DNA of 64,000 nucleotides from Blattamonas nauphoetae (taxonomy: Eukaryota > Preaxostyla > Oxymonadida). This document shows, in pieces, positions 63,350 to 64,000 of this stretch. The position numbers were made by a program, and so were the translations under genes. Location: NCBI GenBank assembly GCA_033064195.1, contig JARBJD010000063.1, positions 186,001-250,000 of the forward strand, written 5' to 3'. The notes under the pieces were generated by a model that was given only the letters and a program-made list of their open reading frames with translations, searched no databases and had not been told where the DNA came from. Numbering within the stretch: the stretch's first letter is position 1; every line of letters starts with the position of its first letter.

Positions 63350-64000
63350 TCCTTCAATAAACAGTTCGATTCTCCATTTCTACGCCTAAAATCAACACTC
63401 CGTTGTTGCTTTTGCCTTCAAACTCACTATTATTACTACTTTTCAATTATCCGCCCTAGATTGATGCAATCTTAATCAACATTTTAGTATTGAGTACAGC
63501 GGAAAATGTAAAACTGCAAGGACGAGATGAGATGGCACTGAAGTTCAAACATGGTTTATTCTCTTCTTTGGGGAGTATGCTAGTGTTCTTTTAGACGCTC
63601 ACAACCAAAACGGCCTTATTGGTTTGTTTGTGAGACATTGGTCCACTTGGGGGATTGATCGGATCTCAATTATTAAGACAAGGTTCACTTGCCTAATTGG
63701 AATTTCACGAACAAATTTGGAGACAAAACAGAGAAATGTGGAATCATTATTAAAATGGAACGATGAACGGAGAAAAGAGTGAAAAGTGAATTGTGACAAT
63801 CCACAGCGGCCCGGCTCTTTCGAATTGATTGAAAATCAGAAACCGACAAATGTGAATCGGTATCTTAATCACAAATCTCGTCATGTTTTTCTTCTTCCTT
63901 CAAGTTTAAGAGTGAGAGATTGTTGCATTCTTGCTCGAGTTGCACATCTTGCTTGAACAATGGAGTTTGAGCATTTTCCGACTGAGACATCTCAGAAAAG
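63350..64000. other. AT-rich end of window; nothing supported
   Basis: Possible polyadenylation region of the previous gene (ATTCTAATCCTTCAATAAAC at about 63343-63362). No coding or repeat structure is seen in the rest. Confidence 0.35.

Overview
The window looks like nuclear DNA of a protist with short introns and many repeats. My best guess is an oxymonad (Preaxostyla, such as Blattamonas or Monocercomonoides). The reasons are introns of 31 to 56 bases with GT...AG ends, huge intronless surface proteins with a beta-helix ectodomain and a degenerate C-terminal kinase domain, a coiled-coil plus SPRY-like protein, an ARM-like protein, and the standard genetic code. I see no operons or bacterial signals. 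The species call is inference.

Layout. 0-5.4 kb: a doubtful small ORF, a minus-strand coiled-coil/SPRY-like gene, and a six-exon ARM-like gene. 5.6-21.9 kb: one giant gene for a secreted beta-helix receptor with a membrane segment and pseudokinase tail. It holds four units of exactly 1,578 bp. The third is interrupted by a 521-bp hAT-like MITE with a perfect 8-bp target duplication, and the fourth has lost one base. A second copy of the same MITE lies at 25 kb with its own 8-bp duplication. 22-38 kb: mostly repeats, including two pogo/Tc1-like DNA transposons with long inverted ends and TA duplications, loose transposase pieces, and several short dispersed repeat families. 39-48 kb: a class B bHLH gene, small ARM-like genes or fragments, three-locus tRNA-derived (SINE-like) repeats, a second 8-bp-TSD element nested in a short repeat, and a decayed LCAT-type acyltransferase/phospholipase gene. 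49-54 kb: a long two-frame hypothetical gene flanked by inverted copies of a short-unit repeat. 55.4-59.8 kb: a DIRS-type tyrosine-recombinase retrotransposon that looks largely whole and young. 60-63.4 kb: a third SINE/gene-fragment locus and an ORF carrying about 49 copies of a 27-bp repeat.

The strongest observations are these: the recent MITE insertion into a homogenised tandem-repeat receptor gene; the nested 8-bp-TSD element; the terminus TAGGCATGG shared by otherwise different repeat families; the tRNA-like repeat linked to the same gene fragment at three loci; and two repeat families built of 20-24-bp CTA...CAG units. Family names and functions come from reading motifs by eye. No search was run.
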